Origin: an uncultured Clostridium sp.
Lineage (GTDB): Bacteria; Bacillota; Clostridia; TANB77; CAG-508
Direction: 5' to 3'
DNA length: 5,849 nt
Assembly (NCBI GenBank): GCA_947057505.1
Contig: CAMSEM010000080.1
Span: 1 to 5,849, forward strand
The translations under genes and the position numbers were made by a program. Below the pieces are notes generated by a model. The model searched no databases, was not told where the DNA came from, and saw only the letters and a program-made list of their open reading frames with translations. How positions within the stretch are numbered: the stretch's first letter is position 1; the number at the start of each line of letters is the position of its first letter. This document shows positions 1 to 5,750 of this stretch, in pieces.

Positions 1-47
1 TCCACTACGGACTTTCACCGATTAACTAAACGACATGCCCGTCGCAC
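1..47 (-). mobile_element. 5' end of a group II intron (IIC-like), cut by the window edge
   Basis: Read on the minus strand, the sequence starts at 47 with GTGCG, the conserved first bases of group II introns. It continues with a small stem-loop (CGAC at 44-41 pairs with GTCG at 34-31, loop GGGCAT) and then GGTGAAAGTCC at 19-9 inside a CGG/CCG hairpin. This order, GUGYG, a short hairpin with a GGCAU-type loop, then GGUGARAGUCC, is what I know from the start of domain I in bacterial class C introns such as the Oceanobacillus iheyensis one. The stretch is visibly richer in G+C than its surroundings, which fits a mobile origin. It lies directly after a terminator hairpin in the sense orientation, as IIC introns usually do. 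The ribozyme core, any reverse transcriptase gene and the 3' end lie outside the window, so activity cannot be judged. Confidence 0.78.
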
Positions 48-87
48 TTTTAAAACCAGCCTATGTTACACAGACTGGTTTTTAAAA
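48..87 (-). terminator. Rho-independent terminator hairpin, probable intron target
   Basis: An inverted repeat pairs CCAG (56-59) with CTGG (75-78), extended outward by AAAA/TTTT and then TTTT/AAAA (one bulged base) and inward by several further pairs. It starts about 37 nt past the stop codon of the minus-strand gene ending at 125. On the minus strand the stem is followed by TTTTAAAA and then immediately by the intron start at 47. The T runs are partly inside the stem and it could also work on the plus strand. Confidence 0.65.
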
Positions 88-124
88 TTTTAGAAAATAT
101 TTTTTATTATATTATTTTACTATT

Positions 125-751
125 TTATTGTTCTACTGGAAACATAATAGAGTTAGTAACAAAATCTCCTAGTTTTTGATAGTTAGGTTGTAGTTCTTTT
201 GTGCAGTTAAAGGTTACAATTGCTTGTTTACCATTATTTGAGAACACAATCATATGATTATGAATATTTGTATCTACTCCTGGTGATACAAAACTTATTT
301 CTCCAATGTTTCTTCCATCTCTTACAAATAAATTAGTAGTTACTTCTTCATAATTAGCACACATTGCTTTTAATGTTTCTAAATATGCTTTTATTTGATT
401 GTTTTTTAGTTCATCATTCGTAATACTTATTGCAACATTCATTGTAGTTGCTTCATTTGTAAATACATAAGTTGGTGGATTTGGATTAGGATATTTTACT
501 TTTATTGTTTCTTCATCCATTTGTTTGAAATCTTTAGGAACTTTAACAAAAAAGGCGTCTTCAAAATTATAATACTCTGTTTCTACTTTTTCACCATTAT
601 CTAATGCAATTTCTAAAGTCTCATAAATTTTTCCTTCTTCTTGTATTTTTTTAGTAGCTTGTCCTAGCACTATATTTACTAAAATAGCTACCGCAACTGC
701 AACTATTACAATAACTGAAATTGTAATTATTAAAGCTTTTTTATTTTTCAT
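125..751 (-). CDS. Membrane-anchored hypothetical protein, 208 aa
   Basis: I do not recognise this protein. It begins with a short basic stretch (MKNKK), then one long hydrophobic segment at about residues 6-29, and then a soluble domain of about 175 residues. The absence of a lipobox cysteine suggests an uncleaved signal anchor with the domain outside the cell. The domain alternates strands and helices, with a VKVPKDF segment near residue 70 and a conserved-looking FVRDGRNIGEISF strand pair. This vaguely recalls the DcrB/PsbP-like fold, but that is only an impression. The ATG at 751 is chosen because GGGGG lies 8 nt upstream. The longer frame, from a TTG at 805, would start inside the promoter's -35 box. 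It is a single-gene transcript with its own promoter and a terminator hairpin downstream. Confidence 0.85.
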   Translation of the reverse strand: MKNKKALIITISVIVIVAVAVAILVNIVLGQATKKIQEEGKIYETLEIALDNGEKVETEYYNFEDAFFVKVPKDFKQMDEETIKVKYPNPNPPTYVFTNEATTMNVAISITNDELKNNQIKAYLETLKAMCANYEEVTTNLFVRDGRNIGEISFVSPGVDTNIHNHMIVFSNNGKQAIVTFNCTKELQPNYQKLGDFVTNSIMFPVEQ

Positions 752-776
752 AGCTTTTTCCCCCTTTTTTGTTTGT

Positions 777-805
777 ATCTTATCATATAGAAATATATTT
801 TTCAA
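777..805 (-). promoter_or_regulatory. Sigma-A type promoter of the 125-751 gene
   Basis: On the minus strand TTGAAA (805-800) and TAAGAT (782-777) are separated by exactly 17 nt, and TG sits one base before the -10, making it an extended -10. Transcription would start near 770, just before the ribosome binding site, which supports the start codon at 751. Confidence 0.65.
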
Positions 806-872
806 GCCAATTTTTTATGCATTATGTAGATTTCATAGTTTTTCTAGCGTTTATGGCTATTATTTTATGCTC

Positions 873-878
873 TATAAT
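873..878 (+). promoter_or_regulatory. Possible -10 box for the 999-1433 gene
   Basis: A perfect TATAAT on the plus strand. The hexamer 17 nt upstream (TTTATG) is a poor -35, and the resulting leader would be about 110 nt. In such AT-rich DNA a perfect -10 alone can occur by chance. The rest of the 752-998 gap shows nothing else I can support. Confidence 0.25.
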
Positions 879-998
879 TTGTAGCTCAAATTTAAAATAT
901 CTGTACTCCATAATCATAAATTTGTTTCTAAAACATACATACTTTTTTTGTTTTGGTAAATACTAAAATTAAATTATTAAGATGGGAGTGTATTTTTA

Positions 999-1433
999 AT
1001 GGAAAATCAAAATTTAAATATTTTAGACGAGGTTAATAAAGGAGCTACTATGGGAATGGATGCTATTTCTTATGTGTCTAAAAAGGCTTCTTGTAATCAA
1101 TTTAAGCAAGTTTTAGATACAGAGTATAACAAGTATGAAAGAATTTCACAAAGAGTGAATGATTTGTATTCTCAATATAGTAATAAAGAACCTCATGAGA
1201 CCAATGCTATGAATAAGGCAATGACTTGGTATGGGATTCAAATGAATACTATGACTGATGATAGTACTTCTAAATTATCTGAACTATTAATGAATGGAAC
1301 TAATATGGGCATTATAGAAGGTAGACGTTTATTAAATCAAAATGAGCATATGGCTCCTGATGTAAAAAATATTTTAAACGATTTTGTTGCCATGCAAGAA
1401 GATAGCATTGAAACTTTGAAAAAGTATTTGTAA
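999..1433 (+). CDS. Predicted all-helical, ferritin-like hypothetical protein, 144 aa
   Basis: I cannot name this family with certainty. The sequence lacks a signal peptide or membrane segment. It reads as about four amphipathic helices (roughly residues 6-28, 32-60, 64-100 and 118-143) joined by short loops, which suggests a soluble four-helix bundle. Acidic residues occur where ferritin-like or DUF2383-like bundles often carry them (E42, E47, E107, E134, E138). However, no clear paired ExxH metal motif is visible, so metal binding is not supported. Methionine is frequent (for example GATMGMD and QMNTMTDD). The ATG at 999 has GGGAG 10 nt upstream. The gene stands alone, divergent from the 125-751 gene and convergent with nadE. 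Its function is open. Confidence 0.85.
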   Translation: MENQNLNILDEVNKGATMGMDAISYVSKKASCNQFKQVLDTEYNKYERISQRVNDLYSQYSNKEPHETNAMNKAMTWYGIQMNTMTDDSTSKLSELLMNGTNMGIIEGRRLLNQNEHMAPDVKNILNDFVAMQEDSIETLKKYL

Positions 1434-1445
1434 GCTTATTAAACT

Positions 1446-1460
1446 AAAAAAGCATTTTTT
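1446..1460 (+). terminator. Weak A/T hairpin after the 999-1433 gene
   Basis: Six A pair with six T across a GCA loop, 12 nt after the stop codon, and a T-rich stretch follows. The stem has no G-C pair, so it would be weak alone. It may act together with the stronger hairpin at 1481-1509. Confidence 0.3.
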
Positions 1461-1480
1461 CTTTCCTTATTTTTATATAA

Positions 1481-1509
1481 AAGCCCGTTACAAATATTGT
1501 AACGGGTTT
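1481..1509 (-). terminator. Strong terminator hairpin between convergent genes
   Basis: CCCGTTACAA (1484-1493) pairs perfectly with TTGTAACGGG (1497-1506) around a 3-nt loop, with three more weak outer pairs. On the minus strand the stem is followed by CTTTTATATAAAAA, a reasonable T tract for transcripts coming from the nadE operon. On the plus strand only TTTG follows, so termination of the 999-1433 gene here would be weaker. Confidence 0.75.
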
Positions 1510-1670
1510 GAGGTATTCTGCTAAACGTTCTAATTTACTACTATTAAAACTAATCTGCATCCCACTGCACTCCATAACACAAGATTGAGATTACTCCACT
1601 ACTTTTATTTACTATCACTTTCTCGTCGCTTTTATATTCCTTACATTTTTCTTCTAATTGTTTTGTATCC

Positions 1671-2441
1671 TTATTTTAAAAAATTTTTTCTTTCAAAAGT
1701 ATAAACTGGAACTAACTGTCTTTTATGTTTAGATGCTTTATTTCTTTTTATAATTTCTTGTTTTGCCGCTTCGTTGGTATTACTTGTTTCTATCATTTCT
1801 GCAATTTGGCTATAGGTTACTCCCATCTTTTCTTCATCTGTTTGTCCACCTAGTCCATCATTTGGTTCTTTTTCTAAAATTTTATTTGGTACACCTAAGG
1901 CTTTTCCTATTGCTAAAACTTCTTCTACTGTAAAGTTTCCAATTGGGTTAAAGTCTGAGCTATTATCTCCCCATTTAGTTGTATAGCCTACCATTGCTTC
2001 GCAAAGATTTCCAGTTCCAATTACTAAATAGCCTAGTGTTTGTGCAATGCCATATAAAGTAGTCATTCTCAATCTTGGTTTTATATTAATGGTACTTTCT
2101 TTTGACAGTTCTTGTTTCCCTATTTTTAAAAGCTTAGTATTCATTTCTTGCTCCATAGTGTCATAAGTACTACTTAAATCTATTTCTAGATTTTGCACTC
2201 CAAATGTATTGGCTACTAATTTTGCATCTTCTAAATCTAATAAAGTAGAATGGCATGGCATACTTACTGCAACTACATTTTCTTTTCCAATTGCTTTTAC
2301 TGCCATTGCAAGTACAGTAGCAGAATCTTTCCCGCCACTGTTTCCAATCACAATTCCTTTTGCTTTCGCATTTTTTACATATTCTTTAATCCATGCAATA
2401 GCATTTTCCATTTCTTCTTGCAATTTTTTAGTTTGTAACAT
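1671..2441 (-). CDS. nadE: NH3-dependent NAD+ synthetase
   Basis: This cytosolic enzyme makes NAD+ from nicotinic acid adenine dinucleotide, ATP and ammonia, the last step of NAD synthesis. The N-type ATP pyrophosphatase P-loop SGGKDS is at residues 35-40, followed by the substrate-site motifs NIKPRLRM (about 119-126), GTGNLCEAMVGYTTKWGD (about 142-159) and GLGGQTDEEKMGVTY near 200. At 256 aa it has the length of the single-domain form. No amidohydrolase (glutaminase) domain is present, so it should use free ammonia. A GTG at 2450 would also be in frame, but the ATG at 2441 has the well-placed AAAGGTGAG and is preferred. It overlaps the end of nadD by 14 nt, so the two are probably translationally coupled. 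The last codons sit in A/T homopolymers (A6-T6-A4), and a protein-like frame follows directly. Confidence 0.95.
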   Translation of the reverse strand: MLQTKKLQEEMENAIAWIKEYVKNAKAKGIVIGNSGGKDSATVLAMAVKAIGKENVVAVSMPCHSTLLDLEDAKLVANTFGVQNLEIDLSSTYDTMEQEMNTKLLKIGKQELSKESTINIKPRLRMTTLYGIAQTLGYLVIGTGNLCEAMVGYTTKWGDNSSDFNPIGNFTVEEVLAIGKALGVPNKILEKEPNDGLGGQTDEEKMGVTYSQIAEMIETSNTNEAAKQEIIKRNKASKHKRQLVPVYTFERKNFLK

Positions 2442-3075
2442 ATCTCTCACCTTTCATTTCATAATATAAATTGTTTTCTTTTATATATTCTATTACTTCA
2501 TCTGGTGTTAAATATTTGACACTTTTACCTTCTTTTATTTTGTTTCGTACATAGGTAGAGCTTAAATTGCTGGTAATATTGTTTTTTGTTCTAATAAAAT
2601 TTTGATTATTTTGTTTTAGAAATTCATTTTGTTGTATAATTTGTTCCATACTATCTTTATCTCTTTCTAAAACATAAATTTTAAAATTTTCTACTAGCTC
2701 TTTGGGGCTTTTCCATGTGTGTAGTTCTTTTAAATTATCACTACCAATAATAAAACCAATTTCATAATTTGCATAAATTTCTTGCATTTTTTCTAAAGTT
2801 TCTATGGTATATAGTGGTCTATTGCTATCTAGCTCTATGGTAGAAACTTCAAATTTTTCATTTTTATCACAAACTTTTTTTAGCATTTGAAAGCGATGTT
2901 CATTTTCAATTAAATCTTGTTTTTGATATTTTCCATTTACGGGTACAAATATAATTTTTTCAATTTGTTTATATTCATTTAAAATTTGCTCTGCTAATGA
3001 AAAATGTGAGTTAAGTGGTGGATTAAAACATCCACCAAATACCACAATTTGTTTTTTTGTTTCTATTTGTTTCAT
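2428..3075 (-). CDS. nadD: Nicotinate-nucleotide adenylyltransferase
   Basis: This enzyme adenylates nicotinic acid mononucleotide with ATP to give NaAD, the substrate of NadE encoded just downstream. The nucleotidyltransferase fold is shown by GGCFNPPLNSH (residues 14-24), by GSDNLKELHTWK (111-122), which matches the GxDxxxxLxxW block of NadD proteins, and by the ATP-binding LSSTYVR (171-177). The length of 215 aa is normal. The usual HxGH motif reads LNSH here: the first histidine and the glycine are replaced while the last histidine (H24) remains. Eukaryotic NMN adenylyltransferases have a comparable TNMH, so activity is still likely. AAGGAGAG lies upstream with a rather long 12-nt gap to the ATG. 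It lies 79 nt after the acyl-CoA synthetase gene with no terminator between them, so it is probably cotranscribed with it. Confidence 0.92.
   Translation of the reverse strand: MKQIETKKQIVVFGGCFNPPLNSHFSLAEQILNEYKQIEKIIFVPVNGKYQKQDLIENEHRFQMLKKVCDKNEKFEVSTIELDSNRPLYTIETLEKMQEIYANYEIGFIIGSDNLKELHTWKSPKELVENFKIYVLERDKDSMEQIIQQNEFLKQNNQNFIRTKNNITSNLSSTYVRNKIKEGKSVKYLTPDEVIEYIKENNLYYEMKGERYVTN
2446..2454 (-). promoter_or_regulatory. Ribosome binding site that sets the nadE start
   Basis: AAAGGTGAG lies 4 nt before the ATG at 2441 and inside the last codons of nadD. It overlaps the alternative GTG at 2450, which would therefore lack a site of its own. This favours the 256-aa form of NadE. Confidence 0.7.
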
Positions 3076-3087
3076 TTTGCAATTATT

Positions 3088-3095
3088 CTCTCCTT
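3088..3095 (-). promoter_or_regulatory. Ribosome binding site of nadD with long spacing
   Basis: AAGGAGAG is a strong site but ends 12 nt before the ATG at 3075, longer than the usual 5-9 nt. No closer in-frame ATG, GTG or TTG is present, so the start at 3075 stands and translation may be moderate. Confidence 0.6.
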
Positions 3096-3154
3096 GTTTT
3101 TCATACTTTTCTATTGTAATTATTCCAAGTTCTTAATGTATTAATTTGCTGCCA

Positions 3155-4879
3155 TTACTTGTGTTCCAAAATTTTCTTCATTTCTTCTTGTCTTTTTACT
3201 TTTTTAGTAGTTGTTTTTATTAATTCTTCATCTGTTAGAATAAGTTTTTGAATATGTTTGTATCTTGGGAAAGTAGTATTTAAATTTTTAATTTGTTCCC
3301 ATACTATTTTATATAATTCTTCTTCATTTTTTTCTGGATATTTTTCTTTTACTTCTTCTTTACTATATACTATTTTTACTGCTAATTTTACATCATCTTT
3401 ATCTTTTTCATCTGGCATACCAAATACCATACATTCTTCTACTAATTCCAATCTATTTACTAAAGTCTCTATTTCTTCTGGGAATATCTTTTTACCATTT
3501 TTTAATACAATTAAATTTTTGTTTCTACCTGTGATATATAATATTCCTTTTTTATCGAAATATCCTAAATCACCTGTGTAAAACCATCCATCTTTTAATA
3601 CTTCATTTGTTAGTTCTGGCATTTCATAATAACCTAGCATTATATTGGGACCTTTTACTTTTATTTCTCCAATCCCATTTTCATCTGGTTTTTCTATTTC
3701 TATGGTGTCATTTATCATTGGAATTCCTACAGAACCATTTTTCATTACTTTTTCATTTTCAGCACAAATAACAGGTGATGTTTCACTTAATCCATACCCT
3801 TGAACTGTTTTAATTCCTAAGTCATTAAAGCCTTTTGCAATTTTTGCATCTGCTGGTGCCCCTCCAGATATAACAAATCTTAGCTCTCCTCCTAATGCAT
3901 CAATTACTTGTTTAAATAGTACTCTTCTTAAATCTATATGTACTTTTCTAAGTACATTACTAATAGCAACAGCTGTTTTTATTAATTTTGTTTTTCCTTG
4001 TTTATCAATTTCTTTCATAATAGTTTTATAAATTGCTTCTACTAGAACAGGAACTCCAACAAAAAGTGTTACTTTATATTCATTTAAGTTTTGTTTAATA
4101 TACCTTAATCCATCTGGAAATACAGTTCTTACACCACTTGCTAGCATCATAATCATACAGGTAGAACCAAAGATATGATGGAATGGTAAAAATGCTATAT
4201 TGGTGTCTGTACTTTTAATATCTTCAACGCACTGCATAGCGTATATATTGGATGCAATATTTTTTTGTGATAACATGACTGCTTTTGATTTAGAGGTTGT
4301 TCCTGATGTAAATAGTAAAATATTCATTACATTTTCATCTATTTTGGTTTGTATATATTCTTTTTCTCCTTGTTTTAAAAGCTCTTCTCCTTTTTCTATT
4401 AATTTTTGTACTGATGAATATCCTTCTATTTGGCTCATACATATATAATTTGTTAAACTTGTATGATTATTTTCTTTTATTTTTGTAATTTTCTCTTCTA
4501 GTTTTTCATCAAAAAAGATACAATCTGCTTTGCTTCTAATCAATGAGCTTTCAAGTTCATCATATTGTAAGTCTTTATCTAATGGCACAGAAACTATTCC
4601 ACCTAATAAGTTTGCTAAATGTACAATTGCCCATTCATATCTATTTTTTCCTATAATAGCTACTCTTTTTCCGTTTAGTCCCATATAGTACATAGCTGTT
4701 CCTAAACTATTAATATCTTCTAATAGTTTTTTATATGTTATATTTTCATAAGTTGTTTTGTCTTTTTCTTTATGTTTTATAACAAAAGCTATCTTTTCTG
4801 CATATATTTTTGCAGAATGATAAATAATCTCCTTTATATTTTGAAATTCTGTTGCTTCAAAAATTTTTAAATTTTTCAT
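3155..4879 (-). CDS. AMP-forming long-chain acyl-CoA synthetase-like ligase
   Basis: This 574-aa enzyme belongs to the adenylate-forming (ANL) superfamily. It would activate a carboxylate, most likely a fatty acid, to acyl-AMP and then to a thioester with CoA. Visible motifs in order: the ATP P-loop TSGTTSKSKAVML (191-203), LPFHHIFGS (231-239), GYGLSETSPV (361-370, adenine site), FYTGDLGYFDKKG (433-445), the hinge GRNKNLIVLKNGKKIFPEEI (451-470), and the C-terminal KTTTKKVKR with the likely catalytic K560. The P-loop has S, S and A where many family members have G, P and G, and the C-terminal GK reads KK. Full domain order and length match FadD-type ligases. The start at 4879 has AAGGAGAG 3 nt upstream. 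It is first in a likely operon with nadD and nadE, and an inverted repeat upstream suggests repression. The exact chain length, or use of an acyl carrier protein instead of CoA, cannot be read from the sequence. Confidence 0.9.
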   Translation of the reverse strand: MKNLKIFEATEFQNIKEIIYHSAKIYAEKIAFVIKHKEKDKTTYENITYKKLLEDINSLGTAMYYMGLNGKRVAIIGKNRYEWAIVHLANLLGGIVSVPLDKDLQYDELESSLIRSKADCIFFDEKLEEKITKIKENNHTSLTNYICMSQIEGYSSVQKLIEKGEELLKQGEKEYIQTKIDENVMNILLFTSGTTSKSKAVMLSQKNIASNIYAMQCVEDIKSTDTNIAFLPFHHIFGSTCMIMMLASGVRTVFPDGLRYIKQNLNEYKVTLFVGVPVLVEAIYKTIMKEIDKQGKTKLIKTAVAISNVLRKVHIDLRRVLFKQVIDALGGELRFVISGGAPADAKIAKGFNDLGIKTVQGYGLSETSPVICAENEKVMKNGSVGIPMINDTIEIEKPDENGIGEIKVKGPNIMLGYYEMPELTNEVLKDGWFYTGDLGYFDKKGILYITGRNKNLIVLKNGKKIFPEEIETLVNRLELVEECMVFGMPDEKDKDDVKLAVKIVYSKEEVKEKYPEKNEEELYKIVWEQIKNLNTTFPRYKHIQKLILTDEELIKTTTKKVKRQEEMKKILEHK

Positions 4880-4895
4880 AAACTCTCCTTAAATT

Positions 4896-4912
4896 ATGAA
4901 CATTTTGTTCAT
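4896..4912. promoter_or_regulatory. Inverted repeat, likely repressor operator of the acyl-CoA synthetase operon
   Basis: ATGAAC and GTTCAT form a perfect palindrome around a 5-nt spacer (TTTTG region on the plus strand). It sits between the predicted transcription start near 4926 and the ribosome binding site at 4883-4890, a typical repressor position. The GAAC/GTTC arms resemble the Gram-positive LexA box, but that box has a 4-nt spacer. The arms hold a GAACATT also repeated upstream of the next genes. Confidence 0.5.
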
Positions 4913-4932
4913 TTTATTTTCTTTACTTTTAT

Positions 4933-4941
4933 AGTATATCA
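4933..4941 (-). promoter_or_regulatory. Extended -10 promoter of the acyl-CoA synthetase operon
   Basis: On the minus strand TGATATACT gives TG, one base, and TATACT (five of six matches). No good -35 is present because that position falls in the T tract of the terminator just upstream. Extended -10 promoters tolerate this. Transcription would begin near 4926. Confidence 0.45.
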
Positions 4942-4951
4942 TAAAAATAAA

Positions 4952-4990
4952 AAAAAGTCTTTAAACTGACTTATTAGTTTAAGACTTTTT
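4952..4990 (-). terminator. Rho-independent terminator of the DUF308 gene
   Basis: A long hairpin pairs AAAGTCTTTAAACT with AGTTTAAGACTTT across a short loop, with one bulged base. On the minus strand it ends in eight T, then A and five T. It begins 38 nt after the stop codon of the 5029-5574 gene. Five T also follow on the plus strand, so it may be bidirectional. Confidence 0.85.
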
Positions 4991-5028
4991 GGCAATTATT
5001 CAATCGTTGTAACTTTTAGTAAAAATTG

Positions 5029-5574
5029 CTACATTATTGCTTTTACATTTTTCATGAAGATAATACTTTCTATAATATCTATAATTGAATATGCTACCAT
5101 AATGCCACCAATAGTCATAATAATTGTTCCAGAGTTTAGTACTACATATAACCCACACAAAAACATGACAATTGCTAATATTAATGTATAAATCCAAATT
5201 TTGCTATTTACTCTTTTTAATTGAATTGCGTTACTAATTCTAACAAAAGAAGTATAAATAATCCATACACCAATAATAATTCTAAATATAGAGCCAATTG
5301 TATTCATATACAACATTACTACAATTCCAATTACAATTGCAGTTAATCCATAGATTAAGTCATAATTATAAAAGTTGTTTTTTCCTTTAGAGGTAACATA
5401 TCTAATGATTTTTAAAATTCCTATTATCATAAATATAGCTCCTAAAATTCCTGCAATTACTTGCAGCGTTCCTTCTGGATTACATATTAAAATAATTCCT
5501 AAAATTGCAAATATAATAGACCCTACTATTGAAATCCATCCTGTTTTCTTGAATAGATTTTTTACATATTCCAT
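5029..5574 (-). CDS. DUF308/HdeD-like six-helix membrane protein
   Basis: The 181-aa product is almost entirely hydrophobic, with about six transmembrane helices in three hairpin pairs (roughly residues 12-31, 38-58, 72-90, 94-113, 124-145 and 149-172). This is the layout of the DUF308 repeat found in HdeD, whose E. coli member is linked to acid resistance. Features supporting the match are the GxxxxIxGIxLI-type first helix and the GxxxIxxGIxKI second helix, with similar glycine placement in the later pairs. Its molecular role is not established by sequence. The ATG at 5574 follows a perfect AGGAGG. A terminator follows. It is divergent from the gene starting at 5751 and shares its repeat-rich upstream region, so the two may be controlled together. 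Confidence 0.88.
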   Translation of the reverse strand: MEYVKNLFKKTGWISIVGSIIFAILGIILICNPEGTLQVIAGILGAIFMIIGILKIIRYVTSKGKNNFYNYDLIYGLTAIVIGIVVMLYMNTIGSIFRIIIGVWIIYTSFVRISNAIQLKRVNSKIWIYTLILAIVMFLCGLYVVLNSGTIIMTIGGIMVAYSIIDIIESIIFMKNVKAIM

Positions 5575-5601
5575 TCTTTTTCCTCCTTTTTTTCATATAT
5601 T

Positions 5602-5628
5602 ACTATATGCTTGTGAACATTGTGTGAA
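5602..5628 (-). promoter_or_regulatory. Weak candidate promoter of the DUF308 gene
   Basis: TATAGT (5607-5602) is a fair -10. TTCACA (5628-5623) could be a -35, but the spacer is only 15 nt, so the promoter would be weak unaided. The -35 is part of a direct repeat, TGTGAAC at 5612-5629 on the plus strand, suggesting that a bound protein influences it. Confidence 0.3.
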
Positions 5629-5629
5629 C
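5612..5629 (+). repeat. Direct repeat TGTGAAC, 11-bp period
   Basis: TGTGAAC occurs at 5612-5618 and 5623-5629, exactly 11 bp apart, which places both copies on the same face of the helix. The pair covers the presumed -35 region of the DUF308 gene. Similar spacing is known for tandem binding of response regulators, but no such regulator is seen here. Confidence 0.5.
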
Positions 5630-5675
5630 TTTTATATTTTTTAAGAACATTTTTTCACTTTTTTTATAAAAAGTA

Positions 5676-5704
5676 TTGACACAGCGAACATTGTTTTGTA
5701 TAAT
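5676..5704 (+). promoter_or_regulatory. Consensus sigma-A promoter of the 5751 gene
   Basis: TTGACA (5676-5681) and TATAAT (5699-5704) match the consensus perfectly with the optimal 17-nt spacer. Transcription should begin near 5711. Such a strong promoter usually needs a repressor, and candidate sites lie in the spacer (5685-5698) and over the start point (5710-5723). Confidence 0.88.
5685..5698. promoter_or_regulatory. Candidate operator site in the promoter spacer
   Basis: CGAACATTGTTTTG lies between the -35 and -10 boxes. It resembles the Gram-positive LexA box (CGAAC, four bases, GTTCG) in its left half and has two mismatches in its right half. The position would block RNA polymerase. 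Confidence 0.35.
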
Positions 5705-5709
5705 GTTTA

Positions 5710-5723
5710 CGAACATTAATTCG
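5710..5723. promoter_or_regulatory. Candidate operator site over the transcription start
   Basis: CGAACATTAATTCG, flanked by A and T, gives a near-palindrome with ACGAA/TTCGT arms. It differs from the Gram-positive LexA box at one conserved position. It covers the predicted start point of the 5751 transcript. Confidence 0.45.
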
Positions 5724-5750
5724 TTTTTAAAATTGAAAGGAGTAGTATTT

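Larger units (their letters stand above)
1444..1675 (-). pseudogene. Possible remnant of a small gene downstream of nadE
   Basis: No intact gene lies between the convergent stops, yet the minus strand is protein-like. One frame (1675-1550) reads 41 residues, including KQLEEKCKEYKSDEKVIV and then ISILCYGVQWDAD, and then hits TAG. The neighbouring frame takes over at that point (1575-1444), giving QISFNSSKLERLAEYLKP before running into the terminator hairpin. Joined with a single indel near 1550 the two would make one plausible domain of about 60 residues. The upstream frame has no start codon after its preceding stop (1678-1676), so the head is missing too. It overlaps the nadE stop region in another frame. 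I do not recognise the family. Chance open frames are the alternative. Confidence 0.33.

Noticed and set aside
769..966. Plus-strand open frame of 65 codons, hydrophobic
   Set aside because: It starts at a TTG without a ribosome binding site, overlaps the promoter of the minus-strand gene, and its hydrophobicity follows from T-rich DNA.
1677..1683. T_TTT_TTA slippery heptamer in the correct frame at the end of nadE
   Set aside because: A -1 shift there adds only about seven codons before a stop and does not enter the protein-like frame, which would need a +1 shift. No stimulatory structure is evident.
2209..2469. Plus-strand open frames opposite nadE, and similar ones opposite the acyl-CoA synthetase and DUF308 genes
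   Set aside because: They are antisense shadows of clearly recognised genes and have no start signals.
3076..3154. Possible internal promoter before nadD (TTGGAA, 17 nt, TATGAA)
   Set aside because: Both boxes match only four of six positions, and the start point would fall on the ribosome binding site.
5000..5197. Minus-strand 65-codon frame inside the DUF308 gene
   Set aside because: It lies in another frame of a well-supported gene, starts without a ribosome binding site and has an odd composition.
5611..5630. Rex-type redox operator (TTGTGAA with inverted TTCACAA)
   Set aside because: The two half-sites are in direct, not inverted, orientation.
5611..5723. Repeats as a CRISPR array or a proven SOS operator set
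   Set aside because: The units are only 7 bp with irregular spacing, so it is not CRISPR. LexA assignment is not safe because every site departs from GAAC-N4-GTTC.
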